From: an uncultured Rhodospirillaceae bacterium
GTDB lineage: Bacteria; Pseudomonadota; Alphaproteobacteria; MPNO01
Length of the DNA: 5,684 nt
Direction of reading: 5' to 3'
NCBI GenBank assembly: GCA_937916005.1
Contig: CALGIA010000498.1
Coordinates: 1-5,684 of the forward strand
Below, one piece after another: positions 5,242 to 5,684 of the stretch. How positions within the stretch are numbered: the stretch's first letter is position 1; each line of letters opens with the position of its first letter. The position numbers and the translations under genes are program-made. Under the pieces are notes generated by a model. The model did no database searches, had not been told where the DNA came from, and saw nothing but the letters and a program-made list of their open reading frames with translations.

Positions 5242-5684
5242 ATGAATGCCGCCCAGCGTTTCCAGGCCCTGGCGTGGTTCGCCGGCCAGCCCCGTATTGT
5301 TCGCGGCGCTTTCTGGGCCGTTACCGCGGCGGGATTTTTTACCGGCATGCCCATTTCGGTGCGGTATCTGAGCGGCACCATGACTTCGTTCGAGATCGTG
5401 TTTTTCCGGTCGCTTCTGGGCATGATGATCATGGCGCCCTTCTTCATGTGGCGCGGCTGGGGCGGGCTTCGAACCGGCGTACCCTGGCTGCATGTTCAAC
5501 GGTCGACGCTGAATTTCATCGGCATGGTGATGTGGTTTTACGCGATCAGCGTAATGCCGTTGGCCGACGCCACCGCGATCCACTTCACCATGCCGCTTTT
5601 CGTCATTTTGCTGGCGACGACATTTCTCGGCGAAAAAATCGGCCCCCGGCGATTGATCGCGGTCGGGACCGGGTTTCTCGGGGC
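5242..5684 (+). CDS. EamA/DMT-family transporter, N-terminal part (cut by window edge)
   Basis: An open frame of 147 full codons runs off the right edge, about half of a usual 290-300 residue protein with ten membrane helices. Hydrophobic segments are near residues 22-40, 50-69, 88-104, 108-128 and from 137 on. The stretch NFIGMVMWFYAISVMPLADA (91-110), followed by TAIHFTMPLF and FLGEKIGPRR, is the hallmark end of the first EamA repeat. These inner-membrane carriers move metabolites such as amino acids, nucleosides or S-adenosylmethionine; the substrate cannot be told from this half. ATG 5242 is the first possible start, since the preceding TAA (5230-5232) is in the same frame. It has no visible Shine-Dalgarno, only a C-rich 9-bp gap, so translation probably relies on coupling to the phosphoesterase gene. 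Confidence 0.9.
   Translation, partial: MNAAQRFQALAWFAGQPRIVRGAFWAVTAAGFFTGMPISVRYLSGTMTSFEIVFFRSLLGMMIMAPFFMWRGWGGLRTGVPWLHVQRSTLNFIGMVMWFYAISVMPLADATAIHFTMPLFVILLATTFLGEKIGPRRLIAVGTGFLG

Noticed and set aside
5011..5583. Minus-strand open frame of 190 codons
   Set aside because: It is opposite the end of the phosphoesterase and the EamA transporter, both with clear family motifs; composition is shadow-like.

Overview
The window looks like a chromosomal stretch from a moderately GC-rich alphaproteobacterium, possibly Rhodospirillales-like. This is an inference from three things: GC-biased third codon positions, frequent GTG and TTG starts, and a Sel1-SPOR envelope protein. No rRNA, tRNA, CRISPR array, insertion sequence or other mobile element was seen. 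Every gene I can support is on the + strand; the long minus-strand open frames are compositional shadows.

Layout: (1) 1-284, an AT-richer region with a hairpin, a weak promoter candidate and a doubtful open frame running in from the left edge. (2) 285-740, a stand-alone receiver-domain response regulator. (3) 741-886, a spacer with a 10-bp direct repeat and a TATACT box. (4) 887-2179, a polytopic membrane protein, probably a transporter, with an apparent internal duplication. (5) 2226-3365, a secreted Sel1-repeat/SPOR protein with a TTG start. (6) 3366-3457, a spacer with promoter-like TTGACG boxes. (7) 3458-4153, a membrane-anchored protein of unknown function. (8) 4150-5232, a calcineurin-like metallophosphoesterase overlapping gene 7 by 4 bp. 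(9) 5242 to the right edge, the N-terminal half of an EamA/DMT-family transporter.

Genes 7 to 9 are tightly packed (4-bp overlap, then a 9-bp gap) and look like one operon. With the Sel1-SPOR protein just upstream they give the window a cell-envelope theme: a septal or peptidoglycan-associated protein, an anchored periplasmic-type protein, a phosphoesterase with a basic membrane-facing N-terminus, and a small-molecule exporter/importer. The response regulator has no kinase or output domain in view, so its partner must be elsewhere. I see no clearly new system. The items most worth a second look are the anchored protein/phosphoesterase pair, the duplicated architecture of the membrane protein, the unusual N-terminus of the phosphoesterase and the promoter-like sites at gene junctions.
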